Assembly (NCBI GenBank): GCA_000469685.2
Contig: LS997565.1
Location: forward strand, 15,125,235 to 15,189,234
Length of the DNA stretch: 64,000 nt
DNA from: Haemonchus contortus
Lineage: Eukaryota > Nematoda > Chromadorea > Rhabditida > Trichostrongylidae
Reading direction: 5' to 3'
The notes under the pieces were generated by a model. It did not search any database. It saw only the letters and a list, made by a program, of their open reading frames with translations, and was not told the DNA's origin. Shown one piece after another: positions 24,437 through 36,500 of this stretch. The translations under genes were made by a program, and so were the position numbers. The stretch's first letter is position 1. Each line of letters opens with the position of its first letter.

Positions 24437-25417
24437 TTGGGTTGTCCGAAAAGTCTCCGCCGATTTTTAATTCATCTTTGAGTGTAAATTTCTAGAAGGA
24501 GAAACCATTCTGTTCAGTAAGGAATCGCCATTTTTCTGTGAGTTACAGTATCCCACATTCATAGAAGGTTCCAGACTCAAAATCGAAAAACCCTTTCAGG
24601 TGCTTCTGCAGTCCTCCACCAGATTGAACGATTTTCCATTCAAAGAATTCTGCAGAAACCTAAACAAGTGGTATTCTGATGGTGCTATTTCCGCACAATA
24701 TGTGGTGAGACATCCCACCCAAGCTTCAGCAATTTTTGACTAGTGGCCAAAAATACGTGTGGTCTGGAGGTATCCTCTTGGACGAAAACACCCTCACGAT
24801 TGGTCAGTTTTATTTTTATCTCGTTCGAGCAACGAGTCACACACGGGCGCGCGGTCCATCATCTTGCGCAGCTCGTTTCGTGATGTATCCAGTTATCAAG
24901 GTGCTTTACAAAACCGAGTTTCAGCATGATCATGGATGGTTGATTACGAAACATTAGGCCCTTATCCTACTTTACGAGTGGTGATGTGCCGATTCGCTTC
25001 GGTTAACATTTTGATTTGGTCGTTTAAACTGGTGATAGTCTCCCTGAATGTTGCTGGTCATCAAGAGCAAATTCACTCTGTTTGGATTCCGCGAATCAGT
25101 CGAGGACTGTACGTTCCTCTAGAGCATTGTCTACTCAAACGTCACAAATCTTCCTCGTGGCTTGAGGTGCATTCTAGGCCTTGCGGTTAGAAGAAAAACT
25201 TTAGACGCCGAAAATGCGCGCAATGGTTCTCAATTTTCACACAAGTCCTGAACAGAAAAACCTTGACAAGTGTTGACAGAATCCCAACAGGAACATAGAA
25301 AAGGACCTACTTTTTCAGAAAACATATAACATCATGAAGTTAGGTCCGTGATCTTTTGTACAACAGTTGATGAATCCACGGTGTCGAGAATCGGCGGAAA
25401 CTCTTCGGACAACCCAA
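24437..25417. mobile_element. Degenerate mariner element, 981 bp
   Basis: The left end TTGGGTTGTCCGAAAAGTCT and the right end (reverse TTGGGTTGTCCGAAGAGTTT) are classic mariner termini of about 30 bases. TA lies on each side, as expected for the target duplication. The interior has no intact transposase frame, and I could not assign transposase motifs within it. It is an internally decayed or non-autonomous copy. Confidence 0.85.
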
Positions 25418-25557
25418 TAAAAAGAGAAAAAACACTCGAAAAAACAGAAGAAAGTAAAAAAGTAGCCTGTTGAAATAAGGAGAACATGATACTATGCAGA
25501 TAATGAGATACCTTGCTTATGAATGTGGAAAAAATACTGGTATTGAGATTAGTTTGC

Positions 25558-26255
25558 TCATTTGCAAATACTCCATGCCTGCAGGAACGTTAAGAACCTG
25601 CGCCCAACTGACGAACGCGGCTGTCGAAAAAAGTGCTTGAACCTCTCGCCAATTGTTTTGGATTGAGTCAAAGTATAAAAATTACGTCTGCCAAGTTTGA
25701 TACGATTCTTCAAAATATTATATAACATGAGTATGTCATTCCTTTTAAATCTTTCTAGTAAAGGGTCTAGACCGAAAATCTTGTTTCTGATCACTCCCCG
25801 AGGGATGCTTCTGTACGTGAACCCCAATGCTCTGATGAACAATTTCCTAGTAAAGTTGTTCTGTATCTTTTCTAGCTTGTTTAACAGCGTTTCAGTGTGG
25901 GGAAGTAAATATAAGTACCGTATTCCAATACAGAACGCACATAGATTTCGTATGCTGTCACAACCGAATTGGGTTTATTGGCTCTTAATGACCTGAACAG
26001 TAAGAGAACTCTCTGATCAGCCTTGGCTAGAACATCTTTCAAGTGCTTCTCAGAACATAATTTCAAATTGATGATGAAGCCCGGATCTTTAACCGTGTTG
26101 GTGGCGCTAAGGACACAATCATAAATGCAGTAATGGATCTTAGGATTTGTTTCACCAAGGTGAAGCACCTGTGTTCTGTGAGCAGACAACAGTACTATAC
26201 TATACATATATTGAATTGCATGGAAGATGAGTAGCTTTAGGTGAGAAATTGGCAA
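25558..26255 (-). pseudogene. Non-LTR retrotransposon reverse transcriptase relic
   Basis: The minus strand encodes the C-terminal end of a LINE-type reverse transcriptase. Landmarks are TQVLHLGETNPKIHYCI, VKDPGFIINLKL, KADQRVLLLFRSLRANKPNS and YVRSVLEYGT. After a one-base frameshift near 25885 come LLNKLEKIQNNFTRKLFIRA and LGFTYRSIPRGVIRNKIFG. The order (KTQVLHLG-like motif, thumb, LEYG, LEKIQ..FTR) is that of jockey/CR1-type elements. Stops and the frameshift make it a dead fragment. No upstream RT core motif (YADD) is present. Confidence 0.75.
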
Positions 26256-28420
26256 TGGTATTATTTTCTCATCAGCACTTCAGCACAGTACTTTCACCTT
26301 TATTGTTCCCTTTACCATATACTGGTTCCTGTCTCATTATTCTCTGAGAGTAATACAATACTCACGTTTATTTGATGCTTTATTCTATTTCTCATGTCAT
26401 GCGCTCTGAGATGTTCAATAAAAATAAAAAAAATAGTAATGGGCCATAAATGCTATGGAAACCCTTATTTTAATAGGTACATCTCCATTCGGATAAACCC
26501 TTGGATGCAGAAGGAAAGATTGCTTTTTAAGGGATCCTAGCATGCTTCTCCTTCAACGTGAAGGAAGAGAGACGTTTTTCATCAAAAAAAAGTGTGGTGG
26601 CAAAGATTTTTAAAGATCAACTATAGCCGTAAAGTGTTTATAAAAGTTGTAGGTTTAACAACTGAGCACTATGAGTTCCGACGTTTCTACAGCTCGGCGT
26701 CATTCCATCATAACTAACGACAAATATCGGGACTTTTACATCAAGGAGTTTGGATATGGCCTGTAGGCCAATCATCATCGTTATTGTGATGTCTTGTACT
26801 CAATGAGCGGTCAATGAGGAAACTCAGTACTCTGATCAATAGATCAGAGAAATGGGTTGTTGTGAAATGTGCCGCCCCTCGAAAGCTCGCTAAGCAACTG
26901 GCCGCGGTAGGCAGTTAAAAGTTTCAACAAGACTGAAGAGAGCAAGGTTACAAACTATGTTTTTCTCGATGCTTCTCCATCGCGTGATTAGTTATGGAGA
27001 TGGCATCCGTTGCAAACCTTTAAGACATGATTCCGAGCTGTTCTTGAGAAATCGGGACTAACTCTCACAATCTTATTTGGACTTGCTGCCCATGCAATGT
27101 CATGGAAAGCGCAATTGAAATCATAAAATGGTGGCCACAACGAAACGTCGCGCCCTTCTTTTGCCGAAAGATGGGAACAATAGCGCTGTATTTCCACGTA
27201 GCTGGACTCTTCGACATGACCACGAAGAAACCTACGAACACTTCATCTTGGACGAAGGCCCAGATATTGGAATTTCGTAAGTCTCACACCAAAGTACAAT
27301 AGCGTCTTCCATAGTCGATACCGTCTAAAAAAGGCAGTATATGAGCCGCCGACTTTTCGGGGTATAAAAGCCCCCAGTACGACCAAATCTTCAGGTCCGC
27401 AACTCCGCAGTGCTTCAGCTCCCCAGCCTTTCATCCCGCGATTCTCTAGTCTTCTCATCCTCTGCTCCTCAACGATTCAGTGTCCAACAGCATCAGATAA
27501 GCAACCTCGATTACCACATGAAGAAGCCAAGAATCATAAAGCTAAACAAAACAACTATTTCAAGGAAGAACCGTAAACCACTTGTCGATTGCAGGACTCA
27601 TCACCTTCCCATCTCATAGACAAGGCAAGCAGTGCCCATAGCAACCTATACTAACTTACCTGATGAAGCAATGATGTGTTAGACAACGAATATTCTATTA
27701 GTCTAATCATTCGAACATTCTGACACCGAGCCGTCGAAACATGAAACATCAGCCGGCTAAAGGTTAATAGGACCCGAGCCCCTGAATATAAGCAGCGGAA
27801 ACCCAAAAATCGAACGAATCCTCAATCAAGAATCAATTCGGAAAAATATATGTGGTATATGGTAAAGAATTGCACAAAAGCAAGGAATGCAAAAGGTAAG
27901 AAGCAAAGAAAAATTTCTAAAAAAAGAAAGCAATCTTGTCAAAAAGTGAAACTGACTAATCAGTTGAGGAGCTCTAACATAAGCGAAGAGGAAACTTCTA
28001 CTGTTCCGCTGGTTACAGTATTCTGTGTCCAACCTCGTTACTTCAAGGAACACTATGCAATTCATACATGAGCCACGATTTGCAGGTGATCACCGGGATG
28101 GAGGTCAGTGATTACTCGCAAACTATCCCTTTGGTTTCGAAATGATGTTTCCCCAAGTTTGCGAGAAATATGAATTTGTGAAATTCCAAGTAACATCAGC
28201 GATCACGTGATGACTTCTGTGGTCCGAAAGTTAATTAGGGTGATGAGGCGTTCAGTCAGGTATCAAGAATCGCTTCGATCCACCTAGGATCTGAAGAAGG
28301 CGATCATGCGGCTGCTGTCAACCAAGACTTATATCATCCTCCATAGTCTGGAGTTTGAGAAGACAAGTCAACAATCAGCGATTTCAATTATTTAACATAA
28401 TTTATGCTTTGTTCATCTAC
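26256..28420. other. No supported gene; possible nuclear receptor 3' end
   Basis: The last exons of the minus-strand nuclear receptor should lie here or beyond, but I could not fix them. A TATAAAA sequence near 27364 is followed by an open plus-strand stretch to about 27600. I do not trust it as a gene. Confidence 0.35.
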
Positions 28421-31400
28421 CTGGCCGGAACAGCAACATGCTGCTGATAGTCCATTGTTCAAGAGGTGAAAGATGAAGATTGGAGACGAAAGACCAAGTC
28501 AGCACCATCTTATCACTGCCTGAAAGATGTCTGTCATCATTGGCCGTATACTTCCCTATCCTTTCTCACTCAAGAAAATGTAACTGGTGAAATAATGTGA
28601 ACCAAAGTGAACCAAACTGCTACTCCTCAATTGTACTGAGAGAAGGAATTGTTTGCAGAGGAAAACTAAGAGGGATGGGAACACGTAAGAATCTCTAATC
28701 TGGATCCCCAGTTCATCCCATCTAAGAAGTTGTAAGGTCGTTCAACTTTATCATATCTACACCTAAAGTATACAGATCACTCTTCTAGAACCTGAAGTGG
28801 AATCAAATGCGTATTCAAAACTATTGATAGCTCTCCGACCAACTCTATCATACCGATTGGTAATTCGAACTAGCTAGCTCTTAAAGGCACCGTTCACGAT
28901 AAAAAGGTTACTGAGTTCTTCCTTTAGTTCTCGCCCCTCGATCGGTGTCACGTTAGACGATTGCTATTATTCGTTCTAGGACCCACGCACAATCAGCTAA
29001 TCGCCGAGTGGTAAGGCGATGTTTTTCGCCCATTCTTTTTTCCTCTGTTTTTCTTTTTGCTGCCGCGATCCCTTATTCAATTTCCTACTCCTAGAGGCTG
29101 AAAAAGGTGAGCTACTTTTGCTGTTACTAGGGTTTTTTTGTTTATTTATGCTTATGAGTGAATGAATTTTGGCTTACGATTGTCTGTTATTCGCACCAGG
29201 ACCCTCACGCGCGCAGTGAAAGGCACTGTTTAGCTCGTCCGGGCGCCCCAGCTTCTTCATTTTTCTTGTTTCATTCTCGTCCAGCCCCCTTTTTAACGGT
29301 TTTTCGAAGCCTTTTTTCACTTTGGAAACACCGACGCACGCAGTTTCTTCACCTCAGTCGCACTAGTTTCGATCTTGTCTTCCATTTTTCATCATAATCT
29401 AGATTACCCAAAATTATCATGAACTGTGCCTTCAAATTGTATATCTCCTTTTGAGTAGGGGCTTATCTGCTACACAGTTTCAACTTGTAAAAAGGAACGG
29501 TTCAAACCACACCATCACAAGAAGGCGGTGGTCCACGCTGACAGGCTTTACTCAGAAAGAAGATTAGGTGCCATGAGTTGGTAAATAGAATCTGTAATGA
29601 GAATTTGTAAGGTCATTCATGTACTGAATTGTATCCGATCCGTAAAAATACAAATTCCCTCTTTTCAATAATGTTTTACTTGAAATATTCAACATTATCA
29701 ATCACCTTCTTATCCTCAGCATTGATTAATGACATCGGTGGTGAACTTGACCATGCACGGATCAAGGAACACAGTGAATACTCGCTGGGTGGAGATACGA
29801 GACGTGAAATTGAGAAATCACCTGAGAATGATATTCTATTCTATTGAAAAATACGAGTAAGAACCTAATTTAGACTTACGCAGTGTTCCATTTGGAGGCT
29901 TGACACTGCCATCCTTCTCAGAATTTGTCGCTGATGTACTTGTCACGCTAAAATACTGCCTGATAGCTAGAAGTCTAATGTTGGGACGAAGAAATTTTTT
30001 TTTGCAACGAGAGTTCATGATGGGACTCGCTAAAAGAGGGGTATTGTGTTGATCCAGACTTAACATTACTATGAGACAAGTTACACCACCACCCGCGGCT
30101 ACCTATTTTCTTTATCGATTCTTAAAAACAACTTTTATTGTGATCACCTGGCAGACAATCATCCGTAAACTCACAGTTCTCTATCAGATGCAAAGGCAAT
30201 TCGGGCTGTTTGATGGTCAGTTCCGTTAGGTCGCTCGTGCTGTACTGCTATAATTCTAAGAAATTTGATGCATGTAGTTGCATTAAATAAACATATAAAG
30301 AATGGTTGGCGTTTAAAAGGCAAAGAAAGTGATGAAAACCATCTGAAAAGGTTCGTCACCTTACTGGGAATTTTCCAAACATTGCTGTCCCTTAGGGCTA
30401 CACAAGCTGGTAGAGTTAACTTTGAGGAAAGAAGAGGAAACCGAGGCGAAAATTCGGTATGGGCCGCCTGTGAATCACAACCCGCATAAGCCATCATATC
30501 AAATGAGCTCAAAATTCCGTAATGGAGTGAAACAGTTGGTACCAGAACTTTGTGGAAGAGCATTGATACTGCTTAGGTTCCATGCTATCTGAGTAGGTCA
30601 TGCTTGAGCTGAATATGGGTTTAAAACACTTTCTGATCAAAGACAGAGACCCCTGCCAGAAATTCTCATTATCGCCGATTCCTATGAAAATGCGCTATAT
30701 CAACCATAACGGTGCTCATAAATGGTCAAAGAGACTGGTACGTTATTGTTGTTCGAGAAGTTTAGGTTTCAGTTAAAATCAACAGCTCATAGTTGAAGAA
30801 TCGCCCATGATCATCTTTCTTCTGTCCAGGATTTATTATGACATTATCATCGCCCACTGGTACGAAAACTGATGAAAACAAATCTACTCCTCCCCGAAAA
30901 AGGACACCGTTCAACCCACCGTGCTTGTTCATATTCATCCGAAGGCATTTATCCAAGCGACATGCCTGACACTGATTCCGTCTGACCACGTCCACTATGC
31001 AACGTCTCTCCTCCTTACATGTGTAGTGAAGGCGTCGGCGAATGGATCTGTAAGGAATCTGGAGATGAGGGAAATTGTTATACGGCTTCAAGGCTTTCAG
31101 AATCTTTCTGCACGATTCGCCCACTCAAATTACACACTCACTATGAAAATGATTTTTATGGACCCGGGGTTGGATTCATGACATCCCCTTAAGAGTGAGT
31201 TGTTTTAGGCAACTTGTCGAGATCCTAAAGTGCTACTTTTGGAACAATACTATAGTCATTTTAAGCATCGTAGCATAATGGCAAGTGATGCGTTATCACA
31301 CATGCATTGTACAACGATCGAATCCAGGATCGACATATGCTCAGGCTTACCGAGTTTTTCATCCACCTGGGATAGGACGATTGGTCCCAGACTCGTCTGG

Positions 31401-32020
31401 GAGAACAAAAGCCGCGACTTGTACATTGGCTGGCCATTACATACGTTGGCAACGCAATGTGTAGGTAACATACGTACTCAATACCCCACTGCTCATGTGA
31501 ATAGAAGTAGGATGCTTGGAACATCCCAATAAACGAAATTTAACAGCACTCAAAGACTAAATCCTTCATCCCTATTCAACGCAGATCGGATAACGATCCG
31601 GGATTCAAACCCCTCACCATGCGTGTGAGATAGTGCTCTACTTGCCACTACACCACCTCCGCCCGAAAAGACTAATATTCGTTAAAAAGGATGATATTCT
31701 TACAATTCATTATTCTACTCCAGTTTTCGAGTCCTTATATGATATAAACTCAACTACTGTTTAGTCCGAGATTTCTCAAGAGGCCGCACGAGTCCAATGT
31801 GGGAATTCCAACAACAGTCTCTTCTTTGGAAGAGCATAACAGTTCAATCATTTACAACTCTACCTCTTGAAAAATCCTCGACAACCATCGCAACTTTGCA
31901 CTCCATAATGGCGACCTGCAAATAAAACCACTTGTTTCTGTTATTATATTCCAAATAATAAATAACTCTACCTGATGCTCGATCTCCACAAATTAGACAA
32001 TATAAATCAGCTTTAAGCAT
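28421..32020 (-). CDS. Nuclear hormone receptor, NR2E-like (3' end incomplete)
   Basis: Exons on the minus strand: 32020-31972, 31915-31864, 31047-30920, 30244-30175, 29947-29880 and 29821-29680, then 28519-28421 after a gap. The first six agree in phase. The ATG at 32020 gives a seven-residue N-terminus before the DNA-binding domain. Zinc ligands are C8, C11, C25, C28 (finger 1, P-box CDGCR) and C44, C50, C60, C63 (finger 2). Motifs are [28 protein letters not shown] and [13 protein letters not shown]. The hinge includes VQHERP, as in tailless/PNR/HR83-type (NR2E) receptors. The 28421 exon reads [21 protein letters not shown], like a ligand-binding-domain helix. At least one exon between 29680 and 28519, and the 3' end, are missing. 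It is a predicted transcription factor. Introns carry SINEs (31.3-31.7 kb) and a MITE (28.9-29.4 kb). Confidence 0.85.
28882..29435 (+). mobile_element. MITE, GGCACAGTTCAC family
   Basis: Ends are TTAAAGGCACCGTTCACGAT and ATCATGAACTGTGCCTTCAA. The interior is close to the copy at 21537 (CGTTCTAGGACCCACGCAC, GGCGATGTTTTTC, ATTCGCACCAGGACCC). It sits in an intron of the minus-strand nuclear receptor. Confidence 0.8.
31268..31540 (+). repeat. tRNA-derived SINE copy
   Basis: This diverged plus-strand copy has the head TAGCATAATGGCAAGTGATG, a B-box-like CGATCGAATCC, and CCCAGACTCGTCTGGGAGAA in the body. It lies in the second intron of the nuclear receptor gene, antisense to it. Confidence 0.75.
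31580..31667 (-). repeat. SINE head fragment
   Basis: Only the tRNA-like head remains, in reverse: GGGATTCAAACCCC (B box) and CTTGCCACTACACCACCTCC (A box side). It is in the same intron as the copy at 31268. Confidence 0.7.
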
Positions 32021-32718
32021 AATTTGAATCAAGGGTAAACTAAAGTTAACAAATTATCGTCTGGAGTTTTGTGAGATGGAATCAGAGATACCACTGGGGA
32101 TTTGTTATGGGAAATCTCGTCAGGAGCGTTGACTGATTCCTCAAAGCTTAAATAGCTCTGCCCAAAAAGAAGCGAAGCAAGGAAAGATGAGGTAAAGGAC
32201 CGATCATGGGAATTCACGCCCAGTAAGTCACACTCAACTGAGATCCTATTCTTTTCGAAAGACCTCTTCAACGGGGCTGGGGATCAGCTAATTGAAACAA
32301 TGAATAATGCCCACTGACGCCTCTGCTCCTTCCACGTGGGAAAACGGCTTCACCAAAGAGTCGCGAGCCATTCCGACGTTTTTCAACGGGCACTTCAAAA
32401 GTCTGCTCACAGATTAGCCGAGCAAGTGAAGCATGGCCCATCATTCTTGAGCTAAGCTGCTTTTCTGAAAAGTTGAAAGGAAGTTTGTGGGTAAGTTTCC
32501 CGAAAATAAGATGACTTTTCTAGGACTAACGTGAATAGTGGAATTTAGTTGAAATAAGATGACTTCTGTACGAATACCAGTGAATCTTCTCTATTATTTA
32601 ACGATCACACGACGTGCCTGAATTGATCGTTAAAGGATCATGCTTCAGACATGAATGAGTTCATTAGCACGACAGCATTTCTAAAATATGTATAGCTTTA
32701 ACAAATCAGCAATATCAG

Positions 32719-33098
32719 CTCAACTTTCTTGTTTGAGCCCAACTTGTTGGCTCCTCCAAAGAAAAGTGGCTCTCAGAGGTTCGGCAATTCTGAGAGGCTT
32801 TTTGACGTTGATAGAGAAGGCGGCTCAATTAGTTTGATAGAAAGCGCTCCTTTGGCTCCTGCCGTGTGGCTTTCAGGTAGGATACGTGACCACAAATTTG
32901 AAGGCGAATTCCTCTAAGCTATAGTTAATGTCGTTTTTTGCAGTTGAAATTTTTCGTTCTTTGCTTTCGACTGTTCCCGACCCTAGAATGCCTTGGAATC
33001 GAATTCTGATTAGCATTGCATATTTCGTGGTACCTCTGGTTACGTCATTTATGCTCCACCCATTTTGGGCACCTCATTGGTCTTGCACTTTCAGATAA
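32719..33098 (+). CDS. 3' end of a membrane protein gene
   Basis: Two exons join in frame: 32719-32876 (acceptor AATATCAG, donor TCAG/GTAGGA) and 32944-33098 (acceptor GTTTTTTGCAG, stop TAA). The peptide reads TFLFEPNLLAPPKKSGSQRF, then DVDREGGSISLIESAPLAPA, VEIFRSLLSTVPDPRMPWNR, and ILISIAYFVVPLVTSFMLH followed by a short tail. The hydrophobic stretch looks like one C-terminal transmembrane helix. The first exon needs an upstream exon ending in phase 2, which I did not find; an open stretch with donor TTGTGG/GTAAGT at 32488 has the wrong phase. Family not recognised. The stop is 416 bp before the next gene's ATG on the same strand. Confidence 0.6.
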
Positions 33099-33514
33099 GT
33101 GCTCCTACATATAACATCAGCGGAATTAAGGAATGTGTCGCTATAAATCTCGAATCTGATGTTAAAAACATTTTTTTCTCTTATAAATTGCATCCTCGTC
33201 TGCAGGGAAGCAATATTTCGGATATGACGCGGTTCGACGGATTCCTCCATTCTAAACTATGATTTAAAGTTTCACAAAGAAACTCGCTCTGTCCGGCTGA
33301 ACCCATAGGTCATATCACGATGAATCCGAATGCTCAGCAGATCGGTGTCAATTTGTTGCCATGTTATTCGTTTTCAATGAGTAGTATTGCGGGTTTTGTT
33401 GTTATGTTGCCATGGCGACGTGGGTGAGCGAGCGGCCATGTTTATGTGGAGCTGTTCTACGGTGAACATATCCAACTGAATTGTACTATGATACGTTGCT
33501 AAAATGTCGTCATA

Positions 33515-36500
33515 ATGGCAACCGGCCTCGTTTCGCCTTCAGAACTCCGACGAATCATTTCGGCTACAGATGAGCCATCCAACGTGACGGAAGTGATTAA
33601 CTTAGGCCGTCTACTGGCTGCTTTCTACCTCGATTATCCTCTTTTCGTGCCTCAACCCGGATCAGCTTATCCATCACTGTTTCTTTGGTGTCAGCTCAGT
33701 GAACAAAGTAAGTCATTCCAGTAGAATCCATATATTGTGGTTGCCAAAAATGCTTAGGACTGAACGGAGGAGTGAAAAAAGGCCGCTAACTCGATTATGA
33801 CTAGGTGCTCTTCGCGATTGCGGAATTTTTTTTTCGTTTCGGCATTTTCCTTCTCAAATGGGAATTGTAAAGTGGTGTTCACATTGTAAATAATCCTCAT
33901 CACTTTTCAAAAGATCGGAAACAGTTGAGGAATGAATATCCCGTGAATTCAATCTCACAGCATCAGTTTCTTTGGCTTCTGTCAGCTAACCAGTGCATTT
34001 GACATAGCACGCGATGCAAATGGCGGTCGCAGGCATAACCTTCCTCTTCCAAGAAGGTTGAAGATGGAATCGGATTAAATGGCCATCTCCTTAAAAATTT
34101 GGGCATCCTAAACAACAGGATATTTGCATTGGTTCAGAAATTGTTCCACTGATGGCCCTGACCAATCGTGCTATTTCTCTAAACTCAAAGTCCGTTTGAG
34201 GAACTGTCTGAACTCAGACGGTACCTTAGCCCTCTTCTTGTTCATTTCTTGAAACTTTTTATTTTTTTACATTTGACAGTTTTTTTTTTGTTCTTTTTTC
34301 GAAAATATTTCTTCGTCACCGTGATTTTGTGTTTATTGCGTGACATTGAATAACAAACTTGTTTTCGAAATCTTTTTCTATGACACTTGCCTAATGAGCC
34401 AGTTACTTTGCCAGTTGAGCCAGCCTTAATGCATCATTTTGGGGCAATTAGCTGACGTTTTTCCCACACTATAGAGAGTCAGTCACCTCAGGCGCCAGCA
34501 CAGAATCTTAGGGAGAACGTGGAAACAGTTCAGTGCCAGAGAATTTTCGAATTTTGAAGTTGGGACCGAAAGGACTCTGAAACGTTGAATCGGATGAGTG
34601 TTATGCATTATAACTATTAATTATTTAATAACAACTACTTGTTATTATTGATTATCAAGTGAATGTTTCATTTACTAGTGGAGTGTTACTCCAAGTGTCT
34701 AGTTTGAGAAAACAACAGCTTTTTTCTGTCATTTTTTCTTTTCCTCATCTTCTTTCCTTTTTTTCTTTTTTTCTGTCTTGATTTTGATGCTGTGATGGTA
34801 AAGGTTGATGCTATGACGTGATGATGCTATGATTTTTGGTCTATCCTTTTCCTTTGAAATATCCATGTTCATCAGTTTCCTTTCAATGAAGTCTTCTCAG
34901 GAACGAACTGATTAGCCGCTGCTGCTACTCTGTTCGCTGCACGTTTTCCTCGAGAATGTCATCATAGGAACCAAAAGTACACGAATCAGAGCAACACTGT
35001 TTTCTAAGAGTTTTATTAAAAGTACATTCCATTCCTGCATGGATTCGTTCACACTTAATCATTTTCTATGAATAATACATTAGTTGTAAAAAGCTGTGGT
35101 TGCTGTTAGCTGATTTTTTGAAAAAACTTCATTTAAGCTGAATTCATTACCCATAAATAGAGTGTCTAAGAATGCCAGCAACGGTTGGGTAAGCGGCTCC
35201 TACTTAGAACTTGGAATTCAAAATACATATTTTTTTCCAGAAAAAACTATCTGCCCACATAAAATCAAGTCTCCTAGGTGAAAATTCTTAAAATGGCGAG
35301 TTATAAATATAACCTTTTTACTCAGATGTGGCTTGAACCTGTACTTGTACTTTCAGCGTAGTGATAGGTTTCAATGACCATCACGGTCCCTATAAAGGCG
35401 AATTTTGGTTCGATCTATAGCAAAAACACTGATTTCTCGAGAACTGTCAACAATGCACATCTCCCGAATGAGTTTGGCACCTTTTGAGCGACACTGAAGG
35501 GATGAAGGGCTTGGTTGGCTCAGGCGGATGCCAGCTGGGGTTCGAACCAGTAACTATGCGCGTGATAGAGAGCGCCATTCGCCACTACGCCACTCCAACA
35601 TGGAACAATATTATTTAAAAACCCAATGCGAATAGAAACAAGTAACTCATTTAATATGATTTTCATTGAGTGAAATAGTAGAACTACCGTCGAGCACTCT
35701 CATTTCAGACCTCCCTGCAGGAAGTTTGCCTCTGAGTCGAGAACAGTTGGGCCAAAAGCTGCCTGCCGAATATGGCCCACGGGCACCTGCTGTGCTCCTA
35801 ACCTATTGCGGCCTAGTACTGGAGGCGATTCTCTACTGTGATCACTTCAGCGATCCAAGGTCTACACTATTGCTGAGGATTTTCGCTGACAAACAATATG
35901 GGTAAGCCCATATACCATTTCATGGCTGCAGTCCATAGATAATTTGTTGGTGTTATTCTAGGCTATCCTTGTGCTCGACTTATTACGAGGAATTGTGGAC
36001 AACGCAGCTGACGAACCGGTTGGAATCATTAGTGGAAGAACAAGTCACTTCGGAGCACAGCGTTCTATTCTGTCGCAGATATGTACAAGTGAGTTCCGGG
36101 GTTTATCTTTCACTCCCTTTTGGATGTGTAGATTTTGATGCCCAGACGGCGTTACCTGGAGGCGACGTGGTCTCCAACAAACGTATGTCCAATTTTTCCA
36201 GAATTTCTCAAAGGCACAGTTCAGGACAGGAGATGATTTTTGTGTTTCCTATAGGATTAATTTGTGACCTCAAGGATAGGAAAAGGGGACTGTAGGATGG
36301 AAACGGCATAGATAGAGCATAATGAGAACCTCAAAAATGGCTAAGCCAACGTACACACCTAAGGACATAGGTTGTAGAGATTGCGCCATTCGCACCGGGA
36401 CCCACACGTATATGAATTTACTATGGTCAAAGGTACAATCATTTGGCCGACTTGTCCAAGTATCCCTTCGATGCAACTTTTATCGTGCCATTCTCGTCCA

